From positions 1 to 64,000 of the forward strand of contig SAQR01000019.1 of assembly GCA_004020365.1 (NCBI GenBank): a stretch of DNA of 64,000 nucleotides, in the 5' to 3' direction. How positions within the stretch are numbered: the first letter of the stretch is position 1; each line of letters begins with the position of its first letter. The notes under the pieces are model-generated. The model saw only the letters and a program-made list of their open reading frames with translations, was not told where the DNA came from and searched no databases. A program made the position numbers and the translations under genes. Below, piece after piece: positions 26,682-35,451 of this stretch. The DNA is from Mesorhizobium sp. (GTDB lineage Bacteria; Pseudomonadota; Alphaproteobacteria; Rhizobiales; Rhizobiaceae).

Positions 26682-27751
26682 ATGAAAGCAGCTCGGTTTC
26701 ACGCGAAGGGGGATGTTCGCGTCGAGGAAGTAGAATTGCCATCGGAGCTGGCTCCCGACGAGGTTCTCGTTCGGAACCAGCTCTGCGGAATTTGCGGGAC
26801 CGACCTTCATGAGTTCGCTGCGGGTCCGATATTTATTCGGCTCAGCCGAACGCTTTCTCCGGCGCCTCTATCCCGCAAATCCTGGGGCACGAGTTCAGCG
26901 CGGTCGTCGAGAAGGTAGGCAATAAAATCACGCATCTGAAACCTGGCGACCGCGTCTCCATTCAGCCTCACATGGGGCCGCTTGATGGCTATTTTGGCGT
27001 TCGCGGATTGCATTTCCTGGGAACGCGCGGGGCAGCCACCGGGCTGACCTGGCCCTGGGGCGGTTTCGCGCAATATGCGGTGATGAAGGGCTATGCCACC
27101 GTGAAAATGCCCGACAATTTGACGTTTCGCCAGGGTGCCTTGGTCGAACCCGCCGCTGTAGCGGTGACCGCGATTGATCGCAGTGGACTGGTGCCCGGCG
27201 GATCGGTTCTGATCACCGGTGGCGGGCCCATCGGAGCACTGACGGCTCTGGCGGCCCACGCCGCCGGAGCAGCGAGGATCTTCCTGAGTGAACCAAATGC
27301 CGCAAGGCGCCGCCGCATCGAGAACCTCGGCGTTCCGGTAACGACGATCGACCCGACGCAATCCTCTCTCGCGTCGTCGATCACCAGAGAAACGTTCGAA
27401 GGTCTCGGCTGCGACGCCGCCATTGAATGCGCTGGGAATCCGCGCGCAATCTCAGACTGTCTATCGGCGGTCCGACCGCAGGGCACAGTGGTGTTGATCG
27501 GCCTCACAAACAGCAAGGTGGAGATCTCGCCTTTCGACCTCATTGTGCGCGATATCCGGCTGCAAGGCTCGCTTTGCTACCCGACCTCCCTCTGGCCAAG
27601 AGTGTTCTCGATGATAGAAAGCGGGCGGCTGCCGGTCGATCAGCTCGTTGACGCGGTCATCTCCCTCGATCAACTCGTCGAAAAAGGGTTCGAACCACTG
27701 CTAGACCCAGGTGGCACGAAAATGAAGATCCTCGTAGATCTTAACGCCTGA
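26682..27751 (+). pseudogene. Zinc-dependent medium-chain dehydrogenase, single-base frameshift
   Basis: Resembles (R,R)-butanediol-type dehydrogenases. The N-terminus MKAARFHAKGDVRVEEVELP and GICGTDLHEF are in frame from 26682. After GPIFI at about 26838 the frame shifts by one missing base (ATTCGG where ATTCCGG would restore it). The protein then continues as AQPNAFSGASIPQILGHEF and onward, with VLITGGGPIGALTALAAH (cofactor site), to the stop at 27751. Joined it would be about 356 residues, normal for the family. A real lesion and a sequencing error both remain possible; it is the second such frameshift in this segment. Confidence 0.85.
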
Positions 27752-27752
27752 T

Positions 27753-27980
27753 CTAAAGCGAGTCTGTAACTGCACTAGGCGCTTTGTCGAGCTCACATTC
27801 ATAGCAACGATGCAAGCCGTCGATCGCGGTCGTGCTCGGCGCGACCTTCTCGCGCAACTCGCGTTCTTCACAGCTCGCGCACAAATACGTGGTCTTCGAT
27901 TGCGCGCCGAGAGCTTTTTGCAGGTAGTGCAAGACTGTTTCCTTGATAGCCCCGTTTATCCCGATTGCCGCTAGCTGCAT
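27753..27980 (-). CDS. Small hypothetical protein with two CxxC pairs
   Basis: A possible 75-residue protein starting MQLAAIG at 27980, with LCASCEERE and HRCYECELD pairs 19 residues apart, a zinc-ribbon-like arrangement. A longer start at 28070 exists. No family is recognised. It lies opposite in strand to its neighbours, between the frameshifted dehydrogenase and the second binding protein. It could be a spurious frame; the paired CxxC and the otherwise empty 340-bp gap are the only support. Confidence 0.35.
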   Translation of the reverse strand: MQLAAIGINGAIKETVLHYLQKALGAQSKTTYLCASCEERELREKVAPSTTAIDGLHRCYECELDKAPSAVTDSL

Positions 27981-28091
27981 AAATGAAGGCACGTTGGACC
28001 GAAGGCAGCCGAGCTGGCCCGGACAGCGGGGAGGTCGCTTCACGTCACCGTTTGGGCAGAGCGACAGCAAGTTTCCACCAGGGAGGATCCA

Positions 28092-29045
28092 ATGAAATCT
28101 TCATTCAAGAACGCACTGCTTTCGGCCGTATTCACCGTTGCCGCCACCGTCGGTTGGAACGTATCGGCTCATGCGGATGGCGAGAAATACGTTCTCATCG
28201 AGCATTCCCCCGATAGCGAGACCTTCTGGAATACCGTGAAGAACGGCGCCAGCTTGGCGGCGAAGGAGCTTGGAGCGGAGGTTACGTTCCGCAACCCGCC
28301 GACCGGCGATCTTGCCGACATGGTTCGCATCATCCAGCAGACCACTGCTGAAGCGCCGAGCGGCATCATCGTAACGATCCCAGACGCCGACCTCGTCGGT
28401 GGCCCGATTGCTGATGCAGTCGCCAAGGGCATTCCGGTGGTGACAATGAACACCGGAACGGCGGAGCAGTCGAACAAGCTCGGAGCACTTCTGCACGTCG
28501 GGCAGCCGGAGTTCGACGCAGGCGAAGGCGCCGGAGAACGCGCCAAGGCCGCGGGCATCAAATCGTTCCTCTGCGTGAACAGCCTCTTTCCAAATGTTGC
28601 CGGCGAGCAGCGCTGCCAGGGCTTCGCTAAGGGTTTGGGCGTCGAGCTCGGCAAGCAGATGATTGACTCCGGCACGGACGCGACGGAGATCGCCAACCGG
28701 GTGAAGGCCTATCTCTCAGCCAATCCCAATACCGGCGCCGTCCTCACGCTTGGCCCGATGACCGCGATACCGACCATCCGGGCTCTGAAGGACAACGGAA
28801 TGGCGGGCAGCATTTTCTTCGCGACTTTCGACCTGAACCCCGACATCTCCAAGGCGATCAAGGATGGCGTCATCAACTTCGCCATTGACCAGCAGCCCTT
28901 CCTGCAAGGGTACCTGCCGGTGATCACTCTGACCAACTACCTCCGTTACGGCGTCGTCCCGGCGAACTCGGTCCTCTCCGGGCCTGGCTTCGTCACCAAG
29001 GACAACATCAAGTTGGTTGAATCCCTGGCTGGGCAATACCGCTAA
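28092..29045 (+). CDS. Sugar ABC transporter substrate-binding protein (Peripla_BP_4 family)
   Basis: A 317-residue periplasmic protein with a signal peptide (about 1-27, ending SAHAD). The mature start is KYVLIEHSPDSETFWNTVKNG; further family segments are GIIVTIPDADLVGGPIADAV and VVTMNTGTAEQSNKLG. A strong GGGAGG site precedes the ATG. It is the binding component of the second importer in this segment, followed by permease and ATPase. In this binding-protein branch ligands are sugars, polyols or inositols. Intact, unlike its counterpart at 15067. Confidence 0.93.
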   Translation: MKSSFKNALLSAVFTVAATVGWNVSAHADGEKYVLIEHSPDSETFWNTVKNGASLAAKELGAEVTFRNPPTGDLADMVRIIQQTTAEAPSGIIVTIPDADLVGGPIADAVAKGIPVVTMNTGTAEQSNKLGALLHVGQPEFDAGEGAGERAKAAGIKSFLCVNSLFPNVAGEQRCQGFAKGLGVELGKQMIDSGTDATEIANRVKAYLSANPNTGAVLTLGPMTAIPTIRALKDNGMAGSIFFATFDLNPDISKAIKDGVINFAIDQQPFLQGYLPVITLTNYLRYGVVPANSVLSGPGFVTKDNIKLVESLAGQYR

Positions 29046-29114
29046 GGCAATCACCATCGAATACGGCGGAGGCCATGCGCCTCCGCCGCAGCCTTACGGC
29101 AGGAGTTGGAGATC

Positions 29115-30254
29115 ATGACGAACGTGCAGACCAACGAGGCCCGACGGCCCACGCTCCCTAAAGACGAACGCGTAAAAGAGCTGCATCGCCTCCACAAGGC
29201 GCTTATCCGGCCGGAGCTCGGGGCCATCAGCGGCACGATCGCAGTTTTCGTCTTCTTCCTGGTCCTTGCTGGCGGCACGCAAATGTTCGCCCTCGAGGGA
29301 GTGATGAATTGGAGCACGGTTTCGGCTCAGTTCGTCGTGCTTGCGGTCGGTGTATGCCTTTTGATGATTGCGGGTGAATTCGATCTTTCGCTAGGCTCTA
29401 TGGTCGGCTTCTCTGGCATGGTGTTTGCGCTTCTCGTCATGAAGCTCGGCATTCCTGTATGGGCAGGGATCCTGGTGACGATGATGCTCTGCGCATGCCT
29501 AGGCATGATCAACGGCTGGCTTGTCATCCGCACCGGCTTGCCCTCGTTCATCGTCACTCTCGCGTTTCTTTTCATTCTTCGTGGCGCCACGATCTGGAGT
29601 GCCATCACATTCAACCGTCAGCCCGTTGTCTCGGGCGTTGGTGAAGTCGCGGCGGGAGATCCGATCGCCTGGCTGTTCGGCGGTGAGGCTTTCACAGGCT
29701 TATTCCAGTGGCTTGGTCAGCAAGGCGTTATCGCAACCTTCACCAAGGGCACCCGCATGGGGCAGCCGGTCGTGAGCGGCATACCCATGTTGATAGTTTG
29801 GGCGATTGTTTTCGTGCTTGTCGGACAATGGGTTCTCACCCGGACCCGCTTCGGAAACTGGATTTTTGCTGCGGGCGGTGATCCGGAAGCTGCCCGATAC
29901 GTCGGTGTTCCGGTTGCCCGCGTGAAGATACTTATGTTCATGGTTGCGGCCCTTTGCGCCGCGTTCCTCGGCATCGAGCAAGTCATCGAGTTCAGGTCGG
30001 CAGCCTCCGACCGGGGAATAATGAAGGAGTTCGAGGCCATCATCTGCGTGGTGATCGGCGGAGCACTTCTAACCGGTGGTTACGGCTCTGTGGTCGGCGC
30101 CGCGCTGGGCGCGATTATCTTCGGTGTCGTCCAGCAAGGACTGTTTTTCACCAACGTGGAAAGCTCGCTTTTCCGAGTGTTCCTAGGGAGCATTCTGCTC
30201 GCTGCAGTCCTAGCCAATACCTACATCCGCCGCATGATCACGGGAGAGAAGTGA
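29115..30254 (+). CDS. Sugar ABC transporter permease, RbsC/FrcC family
   Basis: A 379-residue inner-membrane permease, longer than RbsC because of a cytoplasmic N-terminal stretch (about 1-40, [16 protein letters not shown]) and an internal insertion (about 180-235, [11 protein letters not shown] onward), as in FrcC/XylH-like proteins. Conserved segments are [19 protein letters not shown] and [22 protein letters not shown] 29115 has GGAG upstream; TTG at 29106 would be less usual. The stop overlaps the ATPase start by 1 bp. Confidence 0.92.
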   Translation: MTNVQTNEARRPTLPKDERVKELHRLHKALIRPELGAISGTIAVFVFFLVLAGGTQMFALEGVMNWSTVSAQFVVLAVGVCLLMIAGEFDLSLGSMVGFSGMVFALLVMKLGIPVWAGILVTMMLCACLGMINGWLVIRTGLPSFIVTLAFLFILRGATIWSAITFNRQPVVSGVGEVAAGDPIAWLFGGEAFTGLFQWLGQQGVIATFTKGTRMGQPVVSGIPMLIVWAIVFVLVGQWVLTRTRFGNWIFAAGGDPEAARYVGVPVARVKILMFMVAALCAAFLGIEQVIEFRSAASDRGIMKEFEAIICVVIGGALLTGGYGSVVGAALGAIIFGVVQQGLFFTNVESSLFRVFLGSILLAAVLANTYIRRMITGEK

Positions 30255-31033
30255 TGGCTGCCCGGATCCTCGAAATGGTCGACATTCGCAAGCAGTTTGG
30301 TCACATCATAGCCTTGTCTGGAGTGTCTTTCGACGTGCAGGCCGGCGAGTGCCATTGCCTCCTTGGCGACAACGGCGCAGGCAAGTCGACTTTGATCAAA
30401 ACTATGTCTGGCGTGCATGTGCCTTCCCAAGGGGAGATAAGAGTCGGTGGGCAAGCCGCCCACTTCACCACTCCTCGAGACGCAATGGCGGCGGGCATCG
30501 CAACGGTCTATCAGGACCTCGCGATGATCCCTCTGATGAGCGTTGCGCGAAACTTCTGGATGGGCAGAGAGCCCCAGAAGGGTATCAGGCCTTTCCGACG
30601 TTTCGATCTCGAGACGGCCGACGCCATCACCATGCAGGAAATGCGGCACATGGGCATCAACCTGCGCGAGCCCAGCCAGGCAGTGGGGACCCTTTCGGGC
30701 GGCGAGCGCCAAACTGTTGCCATCGCGCGCGCGGTCTACTTCGGTGCGAAGGTTCTCATATTGGACGAGCCCACATCAGCCCTTGGGGTCCGGCAGACGG
30801 CCAATGTCCTCACGACCATCGACCATGTCCGAAAAAAGGGCATCGGTGTCGTGTTCATCACGCATAATGTCCGGCACGCGCTGGCAGTCGGTGACCGCTT
30901 CACGGTTCTCAATCGGGGCAAGACCCTGGGGACAGCGGACCGCGGTCATATCAGTGCCGAGGAGCTGCAAAATTTGATGGCAGGCGGACAAGAGCTTGCG
31001 CAGTTGGAGGCATCATTGGGGGGAACTGTCTGA
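30254..31033 (+). CDS. Sugar ABC transporter ATP-binding protein, single domain (FrcA-like)
   Basis: A 259-residue single-NBD ATPase. Walker A is GDNGAGKST (about 38-46), the Q-loop is VYQDLAM, the signature LSGGERQ (about 147-153), Walker [13 protein letters not shown] and the H-loop FITHN. All catalytic residues are present, in contrast to the ATPase at 16118. Single-domain ATPases with RbsC-type permeases occur in FrcBCA-type fructose importers and relatives. It overlaps the permease stop by 1 bp and is followed 43 bp later by the ring-cleavage dioxygenase. Confidence 0.93.
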   Translation: MAARILEMVDIRKQFGHIIALSGVSFDVQAGECHCLLGDNGAGKSTLIKTMSGVHVPSQGEIRVGGQAAHFTTPRDAMAAGIATVYQDLAMIPLMSVARNFWMGREPQKGIRPFRRFDLETADAITMQEMRHMGINLREPSQAVGTLSGGERQTVAIARAVYFGAKVLILDEPTSALGVRQTANVLTTIDHVRKKGIGVVFITHNVRHALAVGDRFTVLNRGKTLGTADRGHISAEELQNLMAGGQELAQLEASLGGTV

Positions 31034-31076
31034 CTTGGTGGACCACGAGCAAGCGCGCAAATGGGAAGAGTGAAAC

Positions 31077-31916
31077 ATGGCGAAGTATCTAAACGAACAC
31101 AACTCAGCCGAAACGGTCAACGCGCGTATGGGCAACAACACCAACCCGCGCCTGCGCCAGGTTATGGGGTCCCTCGTTGCGCATCTGCATGCCTTCATCA
31201 AAGACGTCGAACCAACGGAACAGGAATGGGGCGTCGCCATCGAATTCCTCACGCGAACCGGCCAGATTTGCAGTCAATCACGGCAGGAGTTCATCCTGCT
31301 ATCCGATGTCCTCGGGGTTTCAATGCTGGTTGACGCAATCAATCACCGGAGGCCGAGCGGTGCGACGGAGAGCACTGTATACGGCCCATTCCATGTTGAT
31401 GGCGCGCCAGAAAGGCAGATGGGCGACAGCATCAACCTAGATGGTCTGGGGGAGCTTTGTTTGTATGAAGGGCGCGTTCTCGACCTGAACGGAAAGCCCA
31501 TTGCCGACGCTTTCATCGATGTATGGTCTGACAATGAAGAGGGGTTTTACGACGTCCAGCAACCGGACATCCAACCACCCTTTAACAATCGTGGCATCTT
31601 TCGAAGGGGAGCGGATGGTCGCTACTTCTTCCGCGGCATCAAGCCTGTCTCCTATCCGATCCCCGACGATGGACCCGTTGGCCAGATGTTGGAGAAGCTA
31701 GGGCGCCATCCTTACAGGCCGGCGCACATGCATTTCCTATGCGGCGCTCCTGGGTATGATCGCATTTGCACGCATATCTTCGTCGCGGGCGACCGCTATA
31801 TCGAGTCCGATGCCGTGTTCGGTGTGAAGGACTCCCTTATCGTCGATTTTGTTCCGGTTCAGGATGGCGACGTAAAATGGAAGGCGGAATTTGATTTCGT
31901 CCTGGAGAAAGTGTGA
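31077..31916 (+). CDS. Hydroxyquinol 1,2-dioxygenase (intradiol ring-cleavage dioxygenase)
   Basis: A 279-residue non-haem Fe(III) enzyme cleaving 1,2,4-trihydroxybenzene to maleylacetate. The N-terminal helical domain (about 1-95) carries QEFILLSDVLGVSMLVDAI, characteristic of the hydroxyquinol branch. Catalytic ligands are visible: Tyr in NEEGFYDVQ, Tyr in KPVSYPIPDDGPVG, and two His in RPAHMHF (about 220-224). GATESTVYGPFHV marks the start of the barrel domain. It is encoded right after an importer operon and 11 kb from maleylacetate reductase. Assignment to hydroxyquinol rather than catechol rests on the N-terminal signature and on the presence of maleylacetate reductase. Confidence 0.93.
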   Translation: MAKYLNEHNSAETVNARMGNNTNPRLRQVMGSLVAHLHAFIKDVEPTEQEWGVAIEFLTRTGQICSQSRQEFILLSDVLGVSMLVDAINHRRPSGATESTVYGPFHVDGAPERQMGDSINLDGLGELCLYEGRVLDLNGKPIADAFIDVWSDNEEGFYDVQQPDIQPPFNNRGIFRRGADGRYFFRGIKPVSYPIPDDGPVGQMLEKLGRHPYRPAHMHFLCGAPGYDRICTHIFVAGDRYIESDAVFGVKDSLIVDFVPVQDGDVKWKAEFDFVLEKV

Positions 31917-32282
31917 CCCGGTCCGCGAACGAAGGTTGTTGAGCGCTCGACGGCGATTTTCGCCGTGGTATGATTGTTTTCGTATCCCAGTCTTACTTCT
32001 CGCCGAGCTGGCATTCTCCATCTCGGGCAACTCCGATCTGCGCCCACGTCCTCTATGAAGTAAAGACTTTCCAAAAGGGGAGAGACTACAGCGTAGAACG
32101 GCGTGCACAAAGGCGGGTCTGCTTCGCGCCGCATGCGGTCGTAAGAATCACCTTGCCGCGCCCTGAAAGCAGATATTGTGCGCGACCAGCTAGAGGTCGT
32201 GGTCCCGCGAGAAGTCGTCGTTACAACTGATTCGCGGAACCTGACATCGCTTCCCAAGATCCACGGGGCGATCGAAACGTGC
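31917..32282. other. Gene-free stretch between convergent genes
   Basis: 366 bp between the dioxygenase stop and the LacI-family stop. No reading frame with family features was found. A plus-strand open frame near 32155-32290 (ADIVRDQLEVVVPRE) looks codon-like and may be a gene remnant. The site is where the hydroxyquinol module meets the sugar-acid module. Confidence 0.4.
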
Positions 32283-33317
32283 TCAGGCTGATGCTCGCCG
32301 GATGATCCTGAACCCGATGTCGATAACGTTTTCCGGCTGATCCTCGCCGCGGAAGCGCGACAATATGGTCTCGGCGGCGGCTGCGCCGAGCGCTTCACGA
32401 TCGACGCGTATGGTGGTCAGCGCGGGCTCCACCGCGGCAGCATAGTCCTGATCTCCGAAGCCGACCACCGCGACATCGCCGGGGACCGAGAGGCCTCGGG
32501 CATGCGCCTCGATCAGAACGCCGTGCGCAAGCAGGTCGGAACTGCAGAATACCACCCCGCCCGAAAAACCTTCCCGCAGCAGGCGCGAAAGCCCGGCGCG
32601 GCCGTTGGCCAGCGTCGCCGGCGCGTCAAAGGCCGCATTCAGGGCCGCATGACCGGCGCTGCGCTCGAAACGCGCCGAGAACGCCTGCTGGCGCCGGCGC
32701 GCCCGCTCGTCGCCGGCCGACACGCAGGCCGCGCGCCGATACCCCGCCTCGATGGCGAAGTCGGCCGCCGCGCGGCCGGCCTCGACATGCGAGAAGCCGA
32801 CGCAGATGTCGATCGGCGTCGTGCTGATATCCCAGACCTCGACGACCGGTATGCCGGCCGCCAGCAGCATACGCCGCGCCTGGGCGGAGTGGTGAATGCC
32901 CGTGAGCAGCACCGCGTCGGGCCGGCGCGAAAGGTGGGTGGCGATGAACGCCTCCTCGTCGCCGGGATCGAAACCTGTCTCCGACAACAGGATCTGGTAG
33001 CCGCGCGCGCGCATGCGTTCGTTGAACGAGGCGATCATCGAGGCATAGACGATGTTGGTGATGGACGGCACAAGCGCCGATACCAGCATGCTCCTTTGGG
33101 ACGCAAGCGCGCCGGCGAGGGCGTTTGGCACGAAGCCGGTGATGCGGATCGCCTCGTGGATACGCCGGAGCGTCTCGGGGGTGACCCTCGACGGTTCCGA
33201 AAGCGCGCGCGAAACGGTGACCTGCGAGACGCCGGCCATACGGCCAACCGTCTGCATGGTCACCGCCCCTGACGGGCGTCTGCGCCTGGTGCGAGTCGAA
33301 GTTTCCTCCACAGCCAT
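32283..33317 (-). CDS. LacI-family transcriptional regulator (GntR/idonate-type)
   Basis: A 344-residue repressor. The N-terminal helix-turn-helix is TMQTVGRMAGVSQVTVSRALSEPSRV (shown in part, about 20-45), followed by a hinge and a periplasmic-binding-like effector domain (ISTTPIDICVGFSHVEAGRAA, VVGFGDQDYAAAVEPALTTIR in part). The start at 33317 excludes the unrelated frame extension. It is last in a leftward cluster with a tripartite transporter. The likely targets are the two ATGTTANCGCATACAT sites at 36589 and 36697, whose centre matches LacI-family operators. Confidence 0.92.
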   Translation of the reverse strand: MAVEETSTRTRRRRPSGAVTMQTVGRMAGVSQVTVSRALSEPSRVTPETLRRIHEAIRITGFVPNALAGALASQRSMLVSALVPSITNIVYASMIASFNERMRARGYQILLSETGFDPGDEEAFIATHLSRRPDAVLLTGIHHSAQARRMLLAAGIPVVEVWDISTTPIDICVGFSHVEAGRAAADFAIEAGYRRAACVSAGDERARRRQQAFSARFERSAGHAALNAAFDAPATLANGRAGLSRLLREGFSGGVVFCSSDLLAHGVLIEAHARGLSVPGDVAVVGFGDQDYAAAVEPALTTIRVDREALGAAAAETILSRFRGEDQPENVIDIGFRIIRRASA

Positions 33318-33355
33318 GTACGACTTATTCCTTCGGCCGGTCCGGAAGGCAAGCT

Positions 33356-34858
33356 TCAGCCGGCGGCGTGTTTTTCCGCGCGCCGGCGCCGGCCAATGAC
33401 AACCGAAACCGCGATCGACGCTGCGATCAGCAGCCACAGGAAAGCGGCAATCCAGCTCTTGGTGAAGAAGATCGTGAAATCGCCGAACGATTCCAGGCTC
33501 TTGACGAAGTAAATTTCGGCCGATGGCCCAAGAATGAAGCCGATGATGAATGGCGCGACCTCGAGCCCCAGCTTGACGCCGATCCAGCCCAGCACGCCGA
33601 AGAAGAGCAGCGTCCAGACGTCGAACATGATGCCGTAATTGATCGTGTAGGCGCCGATGACGCACATCATCAGGATGACCGGATAGAGGATCGCTTTCGG
33701 GATCGCCACCGCCAGAGAAAACCAGCGGATCGCGTAGTACATCATCACGAAGGTGACCAGGTTGGCGAGCAGCATCGCGATGATCATCGAGTTCCAGGTG
33801 TTGGGATGCTGGCCTATGAACAGCGGCCCGACCTGGATACCCTGAAGCGCGAAGGCGCCGATCAGAAGGGCAGTGGTCGAATCGCCGGGAATGCCGAGCG
33901 ACAGCAGCGGCACCAGCGCCCCGCCTGTCAGCGCGTTGTTGCTCGTCTCCGAAGCGATGACGCCTGCGGGCTCGCCTTTGCCGAAAGTTTCCGGATGCGA
34001 CGAACTCGTCTTCGCCGCCGTGTAGGCGAGGATCGACGCTGCCGACCCGCCGATCCCCGGCAGGATTCCGACGAAGGTGCCGATGCCCGACGAGCGGATA
34101 AGATTGAGCGTCTGGCCCCGAAATATCGACCATGAGAACTTCGACCTGCCGCCCGACTCCAGTTCCTTGACCGAAGGCCCCTTCGGCATGCCGATCTCGG
34201 CCTCTTCCAGCACCGTCGTTAACCCGAACAGCGCGATCAGCACCGGCAGCAGCGCGAAGCCGCCGTAGAGAATGTCCTCCATGCCGGGCGGGATCAACCG
34301 GAAATGGCCGTTGCCGCCGTCGGTCACGTCATAGACCCCGACGAGGCTGACGAAGATGCCCAGGAAGCCAGAGAAGATGCCCAGCAGCATGTCGCTCGAC
34401 AGCGCGCCCATCACCGTCAGCGCGAACAGGATGATCAGGAACTTTTCGACGTAGGAGAAGCGGATCGCGAAATCGGCCAGCCACGGCGTGAACAGGTAGA
34501 GCGCGGCGAGCGAGATCAGGCCGCCGATCAGCGAGCCGATGATGGCGATGCGCATCGCCTGCTCGCCCTTACCCTGGCGGGCCATCTGAAAGCCGTCGAA
34601 CGTGGTCGCGACCGACGACGGCGTGCCGGGTATGCCGATGAGGATCGCCGGCACCACCCCGCCCGAGATGCCGCCGACATAGAGACCGATCAACAGAGCG
34701 AGGCCGTTCTCGAGCCCGAGCGAGTAGGTCAGTGGCAGGCAGACGGCCACCGCCATCGTCGCCGTCAGGCCGGGAATGACGCCGAATACGATGCCGATCG
34801 CCGTTCCGCCGGCGATCAGCAGAACGAACAGAGGCGTGACGAAACCGAACAGTTCCAT
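33356..34858 (-). CDS. Tripartite tricarboxylate-type transporter, large membrane subunit (TctA family)
   Basis: A 500-residue inner-membrane protein with about 12 hydrophobic segments. TctA hallmarks: GVIPGLTATMAVAVCLPLTY near residues 26-45, GGISGGVVPAILIGIPGTPSS near 63-83, and FVGILPGIGGSAASILAY near 255-275. It is the permease of a secondary importer that uses a periplasmic TctC-type receptor. It lies 13 bp downstream of the small subunit. Such transporters carry citrate, aromatic acids or sugar acids; sugar acid is favoured here because dehydratase and aldolase genes are divergent. Confidence 0.94.
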   Translation of the reverse strand: MELFGFVTPLFVLLIAGGTAIGIVFGVIPGLTATMAVAVCLPLTYSLGLENGLALLIGLYVGGISGGVVPAILIGIPGTPSSVATTFDGFQMARQGKGEQAMRIAIIGSLIGGLISLAALYLFTPWLADFAIRFSYVEKFLIILFALTVMGALSSDMLLGIFSGFLGIFVSLVGVYDVTDGGNGHFRLIPPGMEDILYGGFALLPVLIALFGLTTVLEEAEIGMPKGPSVKELESGGRSKFSWSIFRGQTLNLIRSSGIGTFVGILPGIGGSAASILAYTAAKTSSSHPETFGKGEPAGVIASETSNNALTGGALVPLLSLGIPGDSTTALLIGAFALQGIQVGPLFIGQHPNTWNSMIIAMLLANLVTFVMMYYAIRWFSLAVAIPKAILYPVILMMCVIGAYTINYGIMFDVWTLLFFGVLGWIGVKLGLEVAPFIIGFILGPSAEIYFVKSLESFGDFTIFFTKSWIAAFLWLLIAASIAVSVVIGRRRRAEKHAAG

Positions 34859-34871
34859 TGGGTTCTCCCGG

Positions 34872-35291
34872 TCAGGGCAGCGTCAGGAAGAAGACGTGCG
34901 CGAACACCCACCACACCAGCAAGGGCGCGGCGACCGCGACGACGGCTAGCGCCGTCACCGCGGATTTCGTCCGCTCCTGCAGGTAGAGCAGCCCGGAAAG
35001 CGCCACGAACGGGATCGAGCAGATGAGGAAGCCCATGCCCGTGTTGGGCCAGATGTCGCCGACAGGGACCATCAGCAGGAAGTAAACCAGCGTCACAACA
35101 ATCGTCCCGAAGAAGCGCGGCTTGTCCATCGCCGCCAGGGTCTGCGACCAGTACCGGCCGGCGCCGGCGATCGCCTGCCGGTGCGTGACGAGAATGGCAA
35201 TCCCCAAGGCGAGCAGAATGCCGCCGATCAGTGTCGGAAATACCAGGTGCGATGTCTGGAAATCGATCGTGACGCGCGTGAAATCGCCCAT
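34872..35291 (-). CDS. Tripartite tricarboxylate-type transporter, small membrane subunit (TctB family)
   Basis: A 139-residue protein with four hydrophobic helices (about 18-37, 60-80, 88-108, 115-136), as in TctB. The start MGDFTRV at 35291 gives the family N-terminus; an in-frame extension upstream to 35435 reads through repeat DNA and is rejected. A 160-bp gap holding a palindromic repeat separates it from the receptor gene. The role of TctB in the complex is poorly understood. Confidence 0.87.
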   Translation of the reverse strand: MGDFTRVTIDFQTSHLVFPTLIGGILLALGIAILVTHRQAIAGAGRYWSQTLAAMDKPRFFGTIVVTLVYFLLMVPVGDIWPNTGMGFLICSIPFVALSGLLYLQERTKSAVTALAVVAVAAPLLVWWVFAHVFFLTLP

Positions 35292-35405
35292 CTGCCGTGT
35301 GTTCCTCCATGCGTGACCTGCGTCCGGCCTGCTTGCAGGCCGCACGAAAGGCTTACCCCAAGAGCAAGCCGCTCGATTGGCGGCTCGCTCCAGCTTTTTG
35401 TTTTC

Positions 35406-35450
35406 GCATCGTTTTCGCCGAAAACCGGCATCCACTTTTCGGCACGATGC
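35406..35450. repeat. Rhizobial palindromic intergenic repeat
   Basis: Imperfect palindrome with arms GCATCG...CGCCGAAAA and TTTTCGGC-A-CGATGC. The form resembles a dispersed repeat I recall from Mesorhizobium and Bradyrhizobium. It lies between the receptor and TctB genes and may form an intercistronic hairpin controlling relative expression. Confidence 0.6.
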
Positions 35451-35451
35451 T

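Noticed and set aside
33318-34133. N-terminal extension of the LacI gene at 32283 into the TctA gene
   Set aside because: The extension is the TctA sequence in another frame; the repressor starts normally at 33317.
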